64,000 bases of DNA from Alphaproteobacteria bacterium (GCA_020638555.1 JACKII010000001.1:496001-560000), one strand, 5' to 3'. Shown: positions 1 to 9,508, counted from the first letter of the stretch. Program-made: numbers and translations. Notes: a model not told the origin generated them from the letters alone.

Positions 1-106
1 GAACAGCCGTCGGTGCGTTTCTCCGAGCGGAGCCTGAGCCCACGCGACCGGCTTGTCAGCGCAGGACGGACGCAAGCGGGCGGTGAGGTGGGACCGCCAG
101 CGCGGC
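1..106. other. Left-edge stretch, no gene recognised
   Basis: This GC-rich stretch lies downstream of the methyltransferase stop. I see no convincing coding frame, RNA or terminator with a T-run. It may hold the edge of a gene that begins outside the window. Confidence 0.3.
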
Positions 107-910
107 CTACGCCTTGCCGACCACCAGGAACAGGCGGTGGAAGGGGAACAGCGTCTCGCCGCCGGCGCGCTTGGGATAGGCGGTGCGCAGCGCCGCGCCA
201 TAGGCGGCCAGGAAGCGGTCGGCCTCCTCCGGGCCGAGGGCGGTCAGCACCGGGCGCAGCGCCGAGCCCTTGACCCATTCCAGCACCGGGTCGTCGCCCT
301 GCAACACCTGGAGATAGCGCACCTCCCAGATGTCGAGGAACGCCGCCTGCGGCTTCAGCAGGTCGTAATACCAGTCCGCGTCCTCGACCCATTTGCGGGC
401 GACGGATTTCCGCAGTTCCGGCGTGCCGAAGTCTTCCAGCGTCTCGCGCAGCAGCATGTGGCTGGTCTGGCCAAAGGAAAGCGGCATCTGCACCGCCATC
501 ACGCCGCCGGGCGCGAGCTGGTCCATCATGCGCGGAAACACGCTTGGATGGCCGTCGACCCACTGGAACATGGCGTTGGAATAGAGCAGGTCGGCCTTGG
601 GTTCGGCCTCCCACGTGGCCACGTCGGCCTCCAGCCACTCGACCCGGCTGGCGCCCGCGGCCTCCGCCTTTTTCAGCATCTCGGCCGAGCTGTCGAGGCC
701 GACCACGCGCGCCTCCGGCCAGCGCTCGGACATGATCCGCGCGATCTCGCCGGCGCCGCAGCCCAGGTCATAGACCTGCCGCGGTTCGCGGCCGCCGAGC
801 GCCAGCATCGCCCGCTCGAACAGTTCCAGCGCCGGGCGCAGCCGGTGGTCGCCGAACTTGTGATACTGGCCGGGGTCCCAGACCGCGTGACCGCGCGGGC
901 TCGTGTTCAT
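107..910 (-). CDS. tam: Trans-aconitate 2-methyltransferase (Tam-like)
   Basis: Predicted cytosolic SAM-dependent methyltransferase of 267 aa, close to the roughly 250 aa of E. coli Tam. Tam methyl-esterifies trans-aconitate, a by-product that inhibits the citric acid cycle. The class I SAM-binding motif DLGCGAGEIA lies near residue 45, an acidic strand-2 motif (VVGLDSS) follows, and the FQWVDG segment and long helical C-terminus are typical of the Tam family. The ATG at 910 overlaps the stop of the upstream kinase by 4 bases (ATGA), so translation is probably coupled. The family is clear. The exact substrate is inferred, because related methyltransferases act on other small carboxylic acids. 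Confidence 0.8.
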   Translation of the reverse strand: MNTSPRGHAVWDPGQYHKFGDHRLRPALELFERAMLALGGREPRQVYDLGCGAGEIARIMSERWPEARVVGLDSSAEMLKKAEAAGASRVEWLEADVATWEAEPKADLLYSNAMFQWVDGHPSVFPRMMDQLAPGGVMAVQMPLSFGQTSHMLLRETLEDFGTPELRKSVARKWVEDADWYYDLLKPQAAFLDIWEVRYLQVLQGDDPVLEWVKGSALRPVLTALGPEEADRFLAAYGAALRTAYPKRAGGETLFPFHRLFLVVGKA

Positions 911-2334
911 GCCGAAAATCTCCGTGGTTCGTTGCGCCAGCCCGCCTTGGGCAGTTCGACGATAAAGCGTGTACCGCGGGTGCCGGTCGCCGCCAAGCGC
1001 AAGCTGCCGCCATGGGCGGCCACCAGGTCGCGGGCGATGGCGAGGCCGAGGCCGGTGCCGCCGGCCCGGACCGAGCCCTTGAACGGCTGGAACAGGTGGT
1101 CCCGCGCCTGCGCCGGCAGGCCGGGGCCGTTGTCGGCGATGCTGACGGCCCAGGTGGCGCCGTTGTCGCGGGCGCTCAAATGCACTTCCGTCGCCCCCGC
1201 CTCGAAGGCGTTGCGCGCGATGTTCTCGAACACGCGCAGCAATTGCGGGCGGTCGCCGCGGACGACCACGGTGTCGCCGACCTCGTTGCGCCAGTGCCAC
1301 GGCGCCGTCGGCGCCAGGGTTTCGGCCAGCGCCAGCACGGTGTCGCCGGCTTCCTCTAGCACGTCGCGCAGATGGGCCGCCTCCAGCGCCAGGCTCGGCC
1401 GGCGGGCCTGGCTGAACACCACCACCTGGCTGCACAACTGCACCGCCCGGTCGATGGCCTGCAACAGGCCCGGCGCGGCCTTGCGCACCCGCGGGTCGTG
1501 GCTTTCCGCCAGGCTGTCCGACACCACTTGCGCCGAGGCCAGGATGTTGCGCAGGTCGTGGTTGATCTTCACCACCGCCTCGCCCAGCGCGGCCAGATGC
1601 CGGCGCTGGGTCAGCGCCTGGCGCACCGTCGCCTGCATATCCGCCAGCACCCGCGTTGCCACGCCGATCTCGTCGCGCCGGCGCGAGACGGCCGGCTCGA
1701 CGGTTTCGTCCTCCGGCGCTGCGCGGAAGCGCACCATGGAGCGGGTCAGCTCGCCGATCGGGCGCACGATCATCCATTGCAGCGCCAGATAGACCAGGGC
1801 CGCGGTGATGGCCGAGATGACCAGCGAGAGTTGCAGGATCCGGTAGGAGTAATGGACCAGGGCCGAGCGCATCGGCGTCTCGTCCATGATCACCTCGACC
1901 CGGACCGACGGATCGAGCGGCGAGGGGCCGATCACCCGCAACACCCGGTTTTCCCGATGCGCCAGGGTCATGAACGCCTCGCCGATCAGGCCGAAAAAGG
2001 TGGCCGAGTCGAGGATGAAAAACGTGTCGGCCTTTGGCGCGGCCTTGCCGCCCAGCATGGGCAGAAAATGCTCGCCCAGGCGCGCCTCGACCGCGTGCAC
2101 GCCCACATGCATCAACAGGGCGCGCTCCAGCGTCGGGCGCACCATCCGGTCGGTGGAGCCGGAAAGTGCCAGCACCGCCAGATGGGCGTTGGCGAGCCGG
2201 TCCTGCAAATAGGTCAGCCGGAACCGGGCGGCGGACGGGGCATAGATCAGCACCTCCGCCAGCATCACGAACAGCACCGTGAGCAGCAGCAGGCGGGCCG
2301 ACAGCCCGGCGGTGAGTCCGCGCAAGTGGATCAT
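907..2334 (-). CDS. Membrane sensor histidine kinase
   Basis: A 475-aa two-component sensor. A hydrophobic segment at about residues 10-30 and a second near 175-200 bracket a periplasmic domain of about 140 aa. A HAMP-like stretch follows, then a histidine box with the core HDLRN, and a GHKL ATPase domain with an N-box (FENIARNAFEAG), a G1 box (DNGPGLP) and a G2 box (GTGLGLAI). It should autophosphorylate on the H-box histidine and pass phosphate to a response regulator, but none is encoded nearby. It overlaps tam by 4 bases. The signal is unknown. The short spacing to the molybdenum hydroxylase genes upstream (38 bases) suggests possible co-transcription. Confidence 0.85.
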   Translation of the reverse strand: MIHLRGLTAGLSARLLLLTVLFVMLAEVLIYAPSAARFRLTYLQDRLANAHLAVLALSGSTDRMVRPTLERALLMHVGVHAVEARLGEHFLPMLGGKAAPKADTFFILDSATFFGLIGEAFMTLAHRENRVLRVIGPSPLDPSVRVEVIMDETPMRSALVHYSYRILQLSLVISAITAALVYLALQWMIVRPIGELTRSMVRFRAAPEDETVEPAVSRRRDEIGVATRVLADMQATVRQALTQRRHLAALGEAVVKINHDLRNILASAQVVSDSLAESHDPRVRKAAPGLLQAIDRAVQLCSQVVVFSQARRPSLALEAAHLRDVLEEAGDTVLALAETLAPTAPWHWRNEVGDTVVVRGDRPQLLRVFENIARNAFEAGATEVHLSARDNGATWAVSIADNGPGLPAQARDHLFQPFKGSVRAGGTGLGLAIARDLVAAHGGSLRLAATGTRGTRFIVELPKAGWRNEPRRFSA

Positions 2335-2372
2335 GGTCCATCCCTGCCCTGAGTCGCGCCCGCTGGCAAGCC

Positions 2373-4501
2373 TCAGGCCAGCAAAGCCGCCAGGATGCGG
2401 TCACGGGTTAGCGGCATGTCGCAAAGTCGCCTGCCGAGCGCGTGTGCCACCGCATTGCCGATGGCCGCACAGGTCGGCCCGACCGTGCATTCGCCCATGC
2501 CGAGCGCCGGGTCCTCCGGCGAGCCGATCAGCTCGACCTCGACCGGCGGCACCTCGCTGAAGCGCAGGATCGGATAGGCGTCCCAGTCGCGGGACGCGAT
2601 GCCGGTGCCGTCCAGTTGCACCGCTTCCTTCAGCGCGAAGCTCGCGGCCTGGACGATGCCGCCTTCCAGCTGGTTGCGCGCGCCGTCGGGATTGATGACC
2701 AGGCCGGCGTCGGTGGCGCTCCAGACATGGTCGAGCCGCACCGTCTCGTCGACGCTCACCGCCACCACCACGGCGGAATAGGCGGCCATGTTCTTGTAGC
2801 GCGCGAAGGCGAGGCCCAGGCCCTTGCCGCTGCCGGCGGGGCCGCGATCCGCCCAGCCGGCCATGTCCGCCGTGCGCTCCAGCACCGCCCGCGCCCGTGG
2901 ATCGTCCAGCAGCGCCAGCCGGTAGGCGAGCGGATCCCGGCCGGCGCGGGCCGCCAGCTCGTCCATCATGCCTTCCATGGCGAACACGTTCACCGGCGCG
3001 CCGAGCCCGCGCAGCGCCGAGGTGCGCACCGGCCCCTCGCTCACCAGATGATGGCGGATGCGATGGGCCGGGATGCGATAGAGCGGCACGGCGTTGCGGG
3101 TGCCGCCGCCGCCGCGTTCCTCCGGCGGGTCGGTGGTCCTGACCGGCGGCGGCGGGTTCTCCAGCGCCTCGTGCGCCAGCAGATAGCCGCTGCCGGTGCC
3201 CGGCCGCTGCACGTGGCTCGGTGCCCAGATCTCCTGGGTCCAGTCGAGCGGCTGGCCGTCGCCGTCGACGGCGACGCGAACGGTGACCGACATGGCCGGG
3301 CTCACCGGCTCGTAGGCGAATTCCTCCTCGCGCCGCCATTGCAGGCGTACGGTCTCGCCCGGCAGGGCCAAAGCGACGATGGCGGCGTCGAGCGCCGCGT
3401 CGTCGGCGCCGTTATGGCCATAGCAGCCAGGGCCGTGGCGGTGGTGGCAGACCACGGTGTCCGGGTCCAGCCCCAGCACGGCGGCCACGTTCTTGCGCAG
3501 CGGGTGCATGCCCTGGCCGTGCGACCAGAGCGTCAGGGTCTCGCCGTCATGGTGCGCCAGCGCCGCCGACGGGCCCATGGAGGCGTGGGCGATATAGGGG
3601 CGGGTGTAGGTGCGCTCGACCACGGCCGCGGCGGCGGAGGTGTCGGCGGCCGCGGCGCCGATGGCGCGCAGTTCCGCCGGCCGGCCGACCAGCCAGGCGC
3701 CTTCGCCCATCTCCGGCGAGACGCTGCGGGTGCCGGACCATTGCGCGTGCGCCTCCGCATACACGGTCGCCGCTTCGGCCGCCCGCTCGCTGGCGCTGAC
3801 GAAGGCGACGAAGTTGGCGCGGCGCACCACGCGCAGGTCCGGGTCGCCGCTCGCGCGCCGCACGGCGGCCTCATCCAGCGCCGTCAACCGCGCGTCGCGG
3901 CCCGGCTGGCGCAGCGTGCGGGCGTGCAGCATCCCCGCCGGCCGCAGGTCGTGCAGAAAGGCGTCGGGCGCGCCGGTGAGCTTGGCCGGCAGGTCCGCCT
4001 GGGGCACGCTCTGGCCGACCAGGCGATAGGCCGACGGCGGCTTCGGCGCGGCGCGGCCGGTGGGCGCCCAGCTGCCGTCCAGGGCCGGGCCACGTCCCAG
4101 TAATCCAGCCCGGTCGGGTGGCCTTCGCGCACGAACGCCCCTTCGACCACGCTCAGGTCGTCCGGTGCGCAGTTGAGGCGGAGCGCTGCCTGTTCGGTCA
4201 GCAGCGCCCGCACCTCGGCGCAGACCAGCCGGATCGAGGCGCCGGAGACCATCACCGACAGGCTGGACGAGGTGTAGAGTTCGTCCGGCCCGTGTTCTGT
4301 GTCGCCGGAGAGCAGGCGCACGCGGGCCAGCGGCAGGTCCAACTCCTCCGCCGCGATCTGGGCCAGCGCGGTGACGATGCCCTGGCCGATCTCCACCTTG
4401 CCGGAGGCGACGCGCACGGTCCTGTCGTCCTGGAAGGCGACCCAGCGGTCCAGGCGCGGGTTGGCGGTCAGGCTGAGCGGCAGTGTGACGGCGTCGGCCA
4501 T
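2373..4501 (-). pseudogene. Molybdopterin-binding oxidoreductase large subunit (IorB-like), one frameshift
   Basis: Large subunit of a xanthine-dehydrogenase/aldehyde-oxidase-type hydroxylase, of the isoquinoline 1-oxidoreductase beta kind. The first part (from ATG at 4501) carries the motif KVEIGQGI and reads to about GLDYWDVA. The rest continues in another frame as ALDGSWAPTGRA through to GMGECTVGP, which holds the glutamate expected at the Mo active site. The break is at about 4085-4100, in a GC-rich run (ggcccgg). Rejoined, the product is about 709 aa, a normal length for the family. The small 2Fe-2S subunit lies 3 bases upstream. Only one indel is seen, so this could be a sequencing error or a real recent mutation. 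The substrate is unknown, probably an N-heterocycle or aldehyde. Confidence 0.8.
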
Positions 4502-4504
4502 GGC

Positions 4505-4984
4505 TCAGCCCTCCCCACGCAGGTGGGCGGCGGCCCGCTCAATGGCCTTCAGGATGCGCACGTGCGAGCCGCAGCGGCAGAGATGGCCGTCCAGCGCCGC
4601 CGCGATCTCCGCCCGCGAGGGCTTGGGGTTTCGCTCCAGCAGGGCCGCGGCGCTGATCAGGATGCCGGAGAGGCAATAGCCGCACTGGCCGGCCTGCTCG
4701 TCCAGAAACGCCTGTTGCAGCGGGTGCAGGCCGCCGTCCGGGCCGGCCAGCCCCTCGACCGTGGTGACCTGCTTGCCCAGGACCGCGTCGAGCGCAGCGG
4801 TGCAGGCCTGCACCGGGCGGCCGTCCACCAGCACCATGCAGGCGCCGCACTGCTCCAGCCCGCAGCCGAAGCGGGTGCCGGTCAGGCCCAGCGTGTTGCG
4901 CAGAATGTCCAGCAGCGGCGTGTCCGCCGGCGTGCCGTCCGCCAGGGGCTGCGCCGCTCCGTTGATGAAAAGAGTCGTCGCCAT
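4505..4984 (-). CDS. 2Fe-2S subunit of molybdenum hydroxylase (IorA-like)
   Basis: A 159-aa electron-transfer subunit with two [2Fe-2S] clusters. The N-terminal plant-ferredoxin fold has the CGLEQCGACMV motif, and the C-terminal helical domain has CGYCLSG followed by CRC. Both are diagnostic of CoxS/IorA-type subunits. It passes electrons from the molybdenum centre of the partner encoded directly downstream (3-base gap) to an external acceptor. No FAD subunit (CoxM type) is present, which fits the two-subunit isoquinoline/aldehyde oxidoreductase class that uses a membrane cytochrome as acceptor. Start at ATG 4984. Confidence 0.9.
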   Translation of the reverse strand: MATTLFINGAAQPLADGTPADTPLLDILRNTLGLTGTRFGCGLEQCGACMVLVDGRPVQACTAALDAVLGKQVTTVEGLAGPDGGLHPLQQAFLDEQAGQCGYCLSGILISAAALLERNPKPSRAEIAAALDGHLCRCGSHVRILKAIERAAAHLRGEG

Positions 4985-5075
4985 CGGGGCCTCGTCCTAT
5001 CCGTCCTGTTCGTCGCGGTGGTCGCTGCCCTTTCTTAGCGTACCTCCGCCCGGCTGCGAAGGCGGGTGCGCCGGC

Positions 5076-6341
5076 TCAACTGCCGCCGATGACGAAGGCC
5101 AGGCTGACGCCCGCGCCGATGACCGGCACCCAGAACGGCACCCGGAATCCCGCGGCCGGCAGGTCGAGGGCGCCGCGCTCGCGCCATTTCACCAGCACCA
5201 GCGCGATGTTGACCAGGACGAAAATGACCAGCACGACCTGGGAGGTGAGCCCCGCCAGCCGCTCGATCGGGAAGGACACCGCCAGCAGCGCCACCGCCAG
5301 CGTCACCACTGCCGTCGCCACCACCGGTGTGCCGGTGCGCGCATAGACCGAGGCCAGCACCCGGCCGGCCGCTCCGGGAATCGTGCCCTGGTCGGCCAGG
5401 CCATAGAGCACGCGCGCGGCCATGATCACCTGGATGATGATGCCGTTCACCGTGGCCACGGCGGCGACGATGGTGATGGTCAGCGGCGACAGCGGCGTCA
5501 CCGCTGCGAACACCAGGCCCAGCGGCGCCGGCGAGGCCCCCAGCGCCGCCGGCGGCACCGCCAGCACGGAAATCGCCGCCACCAGGAAATACAGCCCGGT
5601 TGCCGCGACCAGCGTGATCAGGATCGCCCGCGGCATGGTGCGTTCCGGCGTGCGCACCTCTTCCGCGACATTCACCATGTCCTCGAAGCCGATAAAGGCG
5701 AAAAACGCCAGCAGCCCGGCGCCGACAATGCCGGCCCAGACGGCGCCGTCGAGCGACCAGGGCAGCACCTCCGGCAGGCGCAGCAGCAATTCCGGCGCGC
5801 CGACCAGTCCGCCGATGACGATGGCCAGCAGGCCGGCCACCTCCACCAGGGTCATGAGGCCGGCAAAGGCGACCGACTCCAGGATGCCGACGCAGGCCAC
5901 CAGCCCCACGGCCACGACGATGGCGACGGTCAGCCAGACGCGGTCCACCGCCAGCAGCGGGTCCAGGAACGCGCCGATATAGCCGGCGCTGCCGATGCTG
6001 ATCGTGGCCGACGACACCGTGCCCGCCAGCATGACGCCGATGCCGACCAGCAGCGCCGCCAGCTCCGAGCGGAAGCCGGCGCGCACATAGGCGGCCTCGC
6101 CGGCGCTGACCGGGAACCGGCAGACGAATTCGGCGAAGCTGGCGGCGGAGAACCCCATGACGCACGCGGCCAGCAGGAAGGCCATGGGCGCATGCACCCC
6201 GGCCCGCGCCGCGGTGGCGCCGATCAGCACATAGATGCCGGCGCCGATGGTGACGCCCAGGCCATAGAGCACCACCAGGGTCAGGCCCAGGCGGCGGTGC
6301 AGCTTGGCGGCGGGGGGGATGGGCAGGTCCGGCTGGGTCAT
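5076..6341 (-). CDS. APC-superfamily amino acid permease
   Basis: A 421-aa inner-membrane transporter with about 12 hydrophobic helices. The first helix has the APC signature GLGVTIGAGIYVLIG near residue 27, where the amino acid carboxylate binds in this superfamily, and GFEDMVNVAEEVRTPERTMP in the middle is typical of the cationic/neutral amino acid branch. Substrate not determined; amino acids or amines by family. The ATG at 6341 is the third of three ATGs spaced by 11 bases (see the repeat at 6331-6363). The next upstream gene is a gamma-glutamyltransferase on the same strand, so peptide or glutathione breakdown followed by uptake is possible. Confidence 0.85.
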   Translation of the reverse strand: MTQPDLPIPPAAKLHRRLGLTLVVLYGLGVTIGAGIYVLIGATAARAGVHAPMAFLLAACVMGFSAASFAEFVCRFPVSAGEAAYVRAGFRSELAALLVGIGVMLAGTVSSATISIGSAGYIGAFLDPLLAVDRVWLTVAIVVAVGLVACVGILESVAFAGLMTLVEVAGLLAIVIGGLVGAPELLLRLPEVLPWSLDGAVWAGIVGAGLLAFFAFIGFEDMVNVAEEVRTPERTMPRAILITLVAATGLYFLVAAISVLAVPPAALGASPAPLGLVFAAVTPLSPLTITIVAAVATVNGIIIQVIMAARVLYGLADQGTIPGAAGRVLASVYARTGTPVVATAVVTLAVALLAVSFPIERLAGLTSQVVLVIFVLVNIALVLVKWRERGALDLPAAGFRVPFWVPVIGAGVSLAFVIGGS

Positions 6342-6363
6342 GGCTGGGTCATGGCTGGCTCAT
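6331..6363 (-). repeat. Three 11-bp units, each starting with ATG, over the permease start
   Basis: On the minus strand the units are ATGAGCCAGCC (6363-6353), ATGACCCAGCC (6352-6342) and ATGACCCAGCC (6341-6331). Each of the first two ATGs opens a four-codon frame (M-S/T-Q-P-stop) whose TGA overlaps the next ATG as ATGA. Only the third ATG is in frame with the permease. Loss or gain of one unit would change the upstream starts but not the permease frame. A simple local duplication is the plain explanation; a translational effect is speculation. Confidence 0.7.
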
Positions 6364-6407
6364 GGCGGATTCAGGGGGCGGGTCACCGGGTCGGGAAGCC
6401 GGGCAGG

Positions 6408-6442
6408 GGCCGGCAGCGGGGCCAGCAAAGCCGCTGCCGGCC
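6408..6442. terminator. Strong GC hairpin after the gamma-glutamyltransferase gene
   Basis: A 12-bp perfect stem, GGCCGGCAGCGG (6408-6419) with CCGCTGCCGGCC (6431-6442), and an 11-base loop. It sits between the stop of the gamma-glutamyltransferase (6483) and the permease start. There is no T-run in the minus direction, so it may be a transcript-stabilising or attenuating hairpin and not a complete intrinsic terminator. Confidence 0.45.
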
Positions 6443-6482
6443 GCCGCGGTCATTGCGCCAGATCAACAGTGCCGTCCCGTGG

Positions 6483-8099
6483 CTAGACCGCCAGCGCGAC
6501 GCCGTCATGGCCGGGGTCGGCGCCGCCGGCCATGGCGCCGTCCGCGCCGATGGTGATGCCGTGCACCGCGGCGATGTGGAAGGTCAGCGGCGAGCGGATC
6601 ACCTCATAGCCGGCCTCGCGCAGCGGCTCGACCGTGTAGTCGGGGATGCGGTTGGTGATGTCGATGGCGTTCGAGGTCGACGAGAAGCGCGGCACGCTCA
6701 CCGCCCGGTCGATCGGCATGCCGTGGTCGATCACGTTCAGCAGCGCCTGCAACACGCCCATGGCGATCTGGGTGCCGCCGGGCGCGCCGATGACGACGGT
6801 CGGCCGCTCGCCCTCGAACACGATGGTCGGGCACAGGCTGGAAAAGCGGCTCTTGCCCGGCGCGACCGAGCCGGCGCGGCCCGGCCGAGGGTCGAACACG
6901 CCCATGCAGCCATTGTACATGAAGCCCAGCCCATCGGTGATGACGCCCGACGGCATGCCGAGCGAATGGGTCATGGTCACGCAGTTGCCGTCCTTGTCGA
7001 CCACGGCGACATGGGTGGTCTGGGGCGACTCCGCGGTGAGCCGCTCCACATGCGCGCGCTCGCCGGCCCGGATGCGTGCGGCGCATTCCGCGGCATAGTC
7101 CTTGCCAATCAGCCGGTCGAGCGGCACGTCGACAAAGGCGGGGTCGCCCACATGCGCCTCCTTGTCGGCGGTGGCGATCTTCATCGCCTCGCAGACGGTG
7201 CGGATATAGTCGCTTGTGTTGTGGCCCATGCCCTTCAGGTCGAACTGCTCAAGAATGTTCAGCATTTGCAGCAACATGACGCCGCCGCCGGGCGGCTGGC
7301 ACGAGGCGATGCGGCGGCCGCGATAGGTGGTCTGCAACGGGTCGGACCGGCCGACCTTGTAGGCCTCCAGGTCGGCCTTGCGCATCAGGCCGCCATGGGC
7401 GCGCATGTCGGCGTCGATCTCGTCGGCGATGGCGCCGCGATAGAACGCGTCGGCGCCGTCGCGCTGGATGCGGCGCAGGGTTTCGGCCAGGTCCGGGTTT
7501 TCCACCGTCTCGCCGATGCGGCGGAGGCGCCGGCCGCCCTTGCCGTCGTCGGCGAAATAGGCGGCGCGGCCGGTGCGGGACAGGGCCAGCCGCTCCTCCA
7601 CCTGCACCCGGCCGAGCGCGGCGCCGTGGGTCCACCAGTAATAGACGTGCGGCCGGACCGCGAAGCCCCGGTCGGCCTGGGCGATGGCGGGGGCGACCAC
7701 GTCGGCCCAGTCCCAGGTGCCGAAGTCGCGCACCGCCTCCCAATAGGCCATCAGCGAGCCGGGCGTGGTGATGGCGCCATAGCCCAGGTCGTTCACGTTG
7801 TCTTTCAGCACGAAGCCGAAGCCGTCGCGCGTTTCCTCGATCAGCAGGTTGTGCCACATGTCCGGCGTGGCGCTGAGCGGCGTCTTGCCGTGGAAGTCCA
7901 GGCAGGTGTGCACACCCTTGCCCGGCATGTAGATCTGGCAGTTGCCGAAGCCGGCAATGCCGCACATTTGCGGGTCGACCACGCCCTGCACCAGAGCGGC
8001 CGCCATGGCGGCATCGATGGCATTGCCGCCGGCCATGAGCACGCGGGCGCCGGCCTCCGAGGCTTCGGGCTGGGCGGAGACGATCATGGCTTCGGGCAT
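6483..8099 (-). CDS. Gamma-glutamyltransferase family protein
   Basis: A 538-aa Ntn-hydrolase of the gamma-glutamyltranspeptidase family, made as a precursor that cleaves itself before a catalytic threonine. The expected cleavage site, SPQTTHVAVVDKDGN, is near residue 360, followed by the substrate-loop motif PTIVF and GAPGGTQI. The N-terminus begins directly in the conserved domain (ARVLMAGGNAIDAAMA) with no signal peptide, so it is predicted to be cytoplasmic, like many alphaproteobacterial paralogues whose substrates are unknown. It would hydrolyse or transfer gamma-glutamyl groups. An APC permease follows on the same strand after a GC hairpin. Confidence 0.88.
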   Translation of the reverse strand: MPEAMIVSAQPEASEAGARVLMAGGNAIDAAMAAALVQGVVDPQMCGIAGFGNCQIYMPGKGVHTCLDFHGKTPLSATPDMWHNLLIEETRDGFGFVLKDNVNDLGYGAITTPGSLMAYWEAVRDFGTWDWADVVAPAIAQADRGFAVRPHVYYWWTHGAALGRVQVEERLALSRTGRAAYFADDGKGGRRLRRIGETVENPDLAETLRRIQRDGADAFYRGAIADEIDADMRAHGGLMRKADLEAYKVGRSDPLQTTYRGRRIASCQPPGGGVMLLQMLNILEQFDLKGMGHNTSDYIRTVCEAMKIATADKEAHVGDPAFVDVPLDRLIGKDYAAECAARIRAGERAHVERLTAESPQTTHVAVVDKDGNCVTMTHSLGMPSGVITDGLGFMYNGCMGVFDPRPGRAGSVAPGKSRFSSLCPTIVFEGERPTVVIGAPGGTQIAMGVLQALLNVIDHGMPIDRAVSVPRFSSTSNAIDITNRIPDYTVEPLREAGYEVIRSPLTFHIAAVHGITIGADGAMAGGADPGHDGVALAV

Positions 8100-8117
8100 G
8101 GCGGCGGTTCCTCAGGC

Positions 8118-8151
8118 AAAAAAACAGCCCCGGACGCTGAGTCCGGGGCTG
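8118..8151 (-). terminator. Intrinsic terminator of gltA
   Basis: On the minus strand a perfect 10-bp stem, CAGCCCCGGA with TCCGGGGCTG (plus-strand 8125-8134 and 8142-8151), has a 7-base loop and is followed by seven T residues (A-run 8118-8124 on plus). It begins about 50 bases after the citrate synthase stop and ends 19 bases before the next start, so it should insulate the gamma-glutamyltransferase gene. Confidence 0.9.
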
Positions 8152-8203
8152 GTATCAGAGCCTGTCGGTCGGCCGGGATCAAGCCCCGAGCGCCCGCCCG
8201 CCA

Positions 8204-9508
8204 TTACCGGTTGGCGATGGCGACATAGTCCCGCTGCGGCGCGCCGGTATAGAGCTGGCGCGGGCGGTTGATCTTCTGGGTCGGGTCCTCGATCAGCTCG
8301 TTCCACTGGCTGATCCAGCCGACGGTGCGGCCGATGGCGAACAGCGCGGTGAACATGCTGACCGGGAAGCCCATCGCCTTCAGCATGAAGCCGGAATAGA
8401 AGTCGACATTCGGATAGAGCCGGCGCTTGATGAAGTATTCGTCTTCCAGCGCGATCCGCTCCAGCTCCATCGCGACTTCCATCAGCGGATCGTTGACGCC
8501 CAGTTCGGCCATCAGCTCGTGCGCGGCCTTCTGGATCACCGCGGCGCGCGGGTCGTAGTTCTTGTAGACCCGGTGGCCGAAGCCGAACAGGCGGAACGGG
8601 TCGTCCGGGTCCTTCGCCTTCTTGACCATGGCCGGCACATTGTCCTTCGTGCCGATCTCGGTCAGCATTTTCAGGACTTCCTCGTTCGCACCGCCATGGG
8701 ACGGACCCCAGAGCGCGGCGCAGCCGGCGGCGATGCAGGCGAACGGGTTGGCGCCGGTGGAGCCGGCAAGGCGCACGGTCGAGGTGCCGGCGTTCTGCTC
8801 GTGGTCGGCGTGCAGGATGAAGATCAGGTCCAGCGCCTTGGCCACGACCGGGTTGACCTTGTAGGGCTCCGCCGGCACCGCGTGGCACATGTGCAGGAAG
8901 TTGGCGGCATAGCCCAGGTCGTTCTGCGGGTACATGAACGGCTGGCCGATGGAATATTTGTAGGCCCAGGCCGCGATCGTCGGCATTTTCGCGATCAGCC
9001 GGTGGCTGGCGATCATGCGGTGGCGCGGATCGTTGATGTCGGTGGAGTCGTGATAGAAGGCCGACATGGCGCCCACCACCGCGCACATCACCGCCATCGG
9101 GTGCGCGTCGCGGCGGAAGCCGCGATAGAAGCTCTGCATCTGGTCGTGCAGCATGGTGTGGCGGGAAATGGTGAATTCGAAATCGTCGTACTGGTCTTTG
9201 GTCGGCAGCTCGCCGTTCATCAGCAGATAGCAGACCTCGACATAGTTGGACTTCTCCGCCAACTGCTCGATCGGATAGCCGCGGTACATCAGGACGCCGT
9301 TGTCGCCATCGATATAGGTGACCTTCGACTGGCAGGAACCGGTGGCGGTGTAGCCCGGGTCGAAGGTGAAATAGCCCATGTCTTTGTACAGCGAGCGGAT
9401 ATCGATCACCGGAGCGCCGGCCGTTCCATACAGGACCGGCATGGTGGACGATTTGCCGGTCTGGCCGTCGGTGATGGTGACCGTGTGATTGGATCCGGTT
9501 TCCGACAT
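8204..9508 (-). CDS. gltA: Citrate synthase
   Basis: A 434-aa hexameric-type (type II) citrate synthase, which condenses acetyl-CoA and oxaloacetate to citrate in the cytosol. Catalytic regions are visible: HADHEQNAGTSTVR and GPSHGGANE around the first histidines, GFGHRVYKNYDPRA with the second histidine and oxaloacetate-binding arginine, and an N-terminal domain typical of the NADH-sensitive type. The ATG at 9508 has a GAGG sequence about 10 bases upstream. It is transcribed alone: a sigma-70-like promoter lies about 70-100 bases upstream and an intrinsic terminator follows. Confidence 0.96.
   Translation of the reverse strand: MSETGSNHTVTITDGQTGKSSTMPVLYGTAGAPVIDIRSLYKDMGYFTFDPGYTATGSCQSKVTYIDGDNGVLMYRGYPIEQLAEKSNYVEVCYLLMNGELPTKDQYDDFEFTISRHTMLHDQMQSFYRGFRRDAHPMAVMCAVVGAMSAFYHDSTDINDPRHRMIASHRLIAKMPTIAAWAYKYSIGQPFMYPQNDLGYAANFLHMCHAVPAEPYKVNPVVAKALDLIFILHADHEQNAGTSTVRLAGSTGANPFACIAAGCAALWGPSHGGANEEVLKMLTEIGTKDNVPAMVKKAKDPDDPFRLFGFGHRVYKNYDPRAAVIQKAAHELMAELGVNDPLMEVAMELERIALEDEYFIKRRLYPNVDFYSGFMLKAMGFPVSMFTALFAIGRTVGWISQWNELIEDPTQKINRPRQLYTGAPQRDYVAIANR

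Noticed and set aside
6408..6442. Riboswitch before the permease
   Set aside because: The element is one simple GC hairpin without the conserved core of any riboswitch class I know.
4761..8228. Very long plus-strand open frame opposite the permease and gamma-glutamyltransferase genes
   Set aside because: It is rich in Arg, His, Gln and Gly with no domain, and lies antisense to clearly conserved proteins. High GC depletes stop codons, so such shadows are expected.
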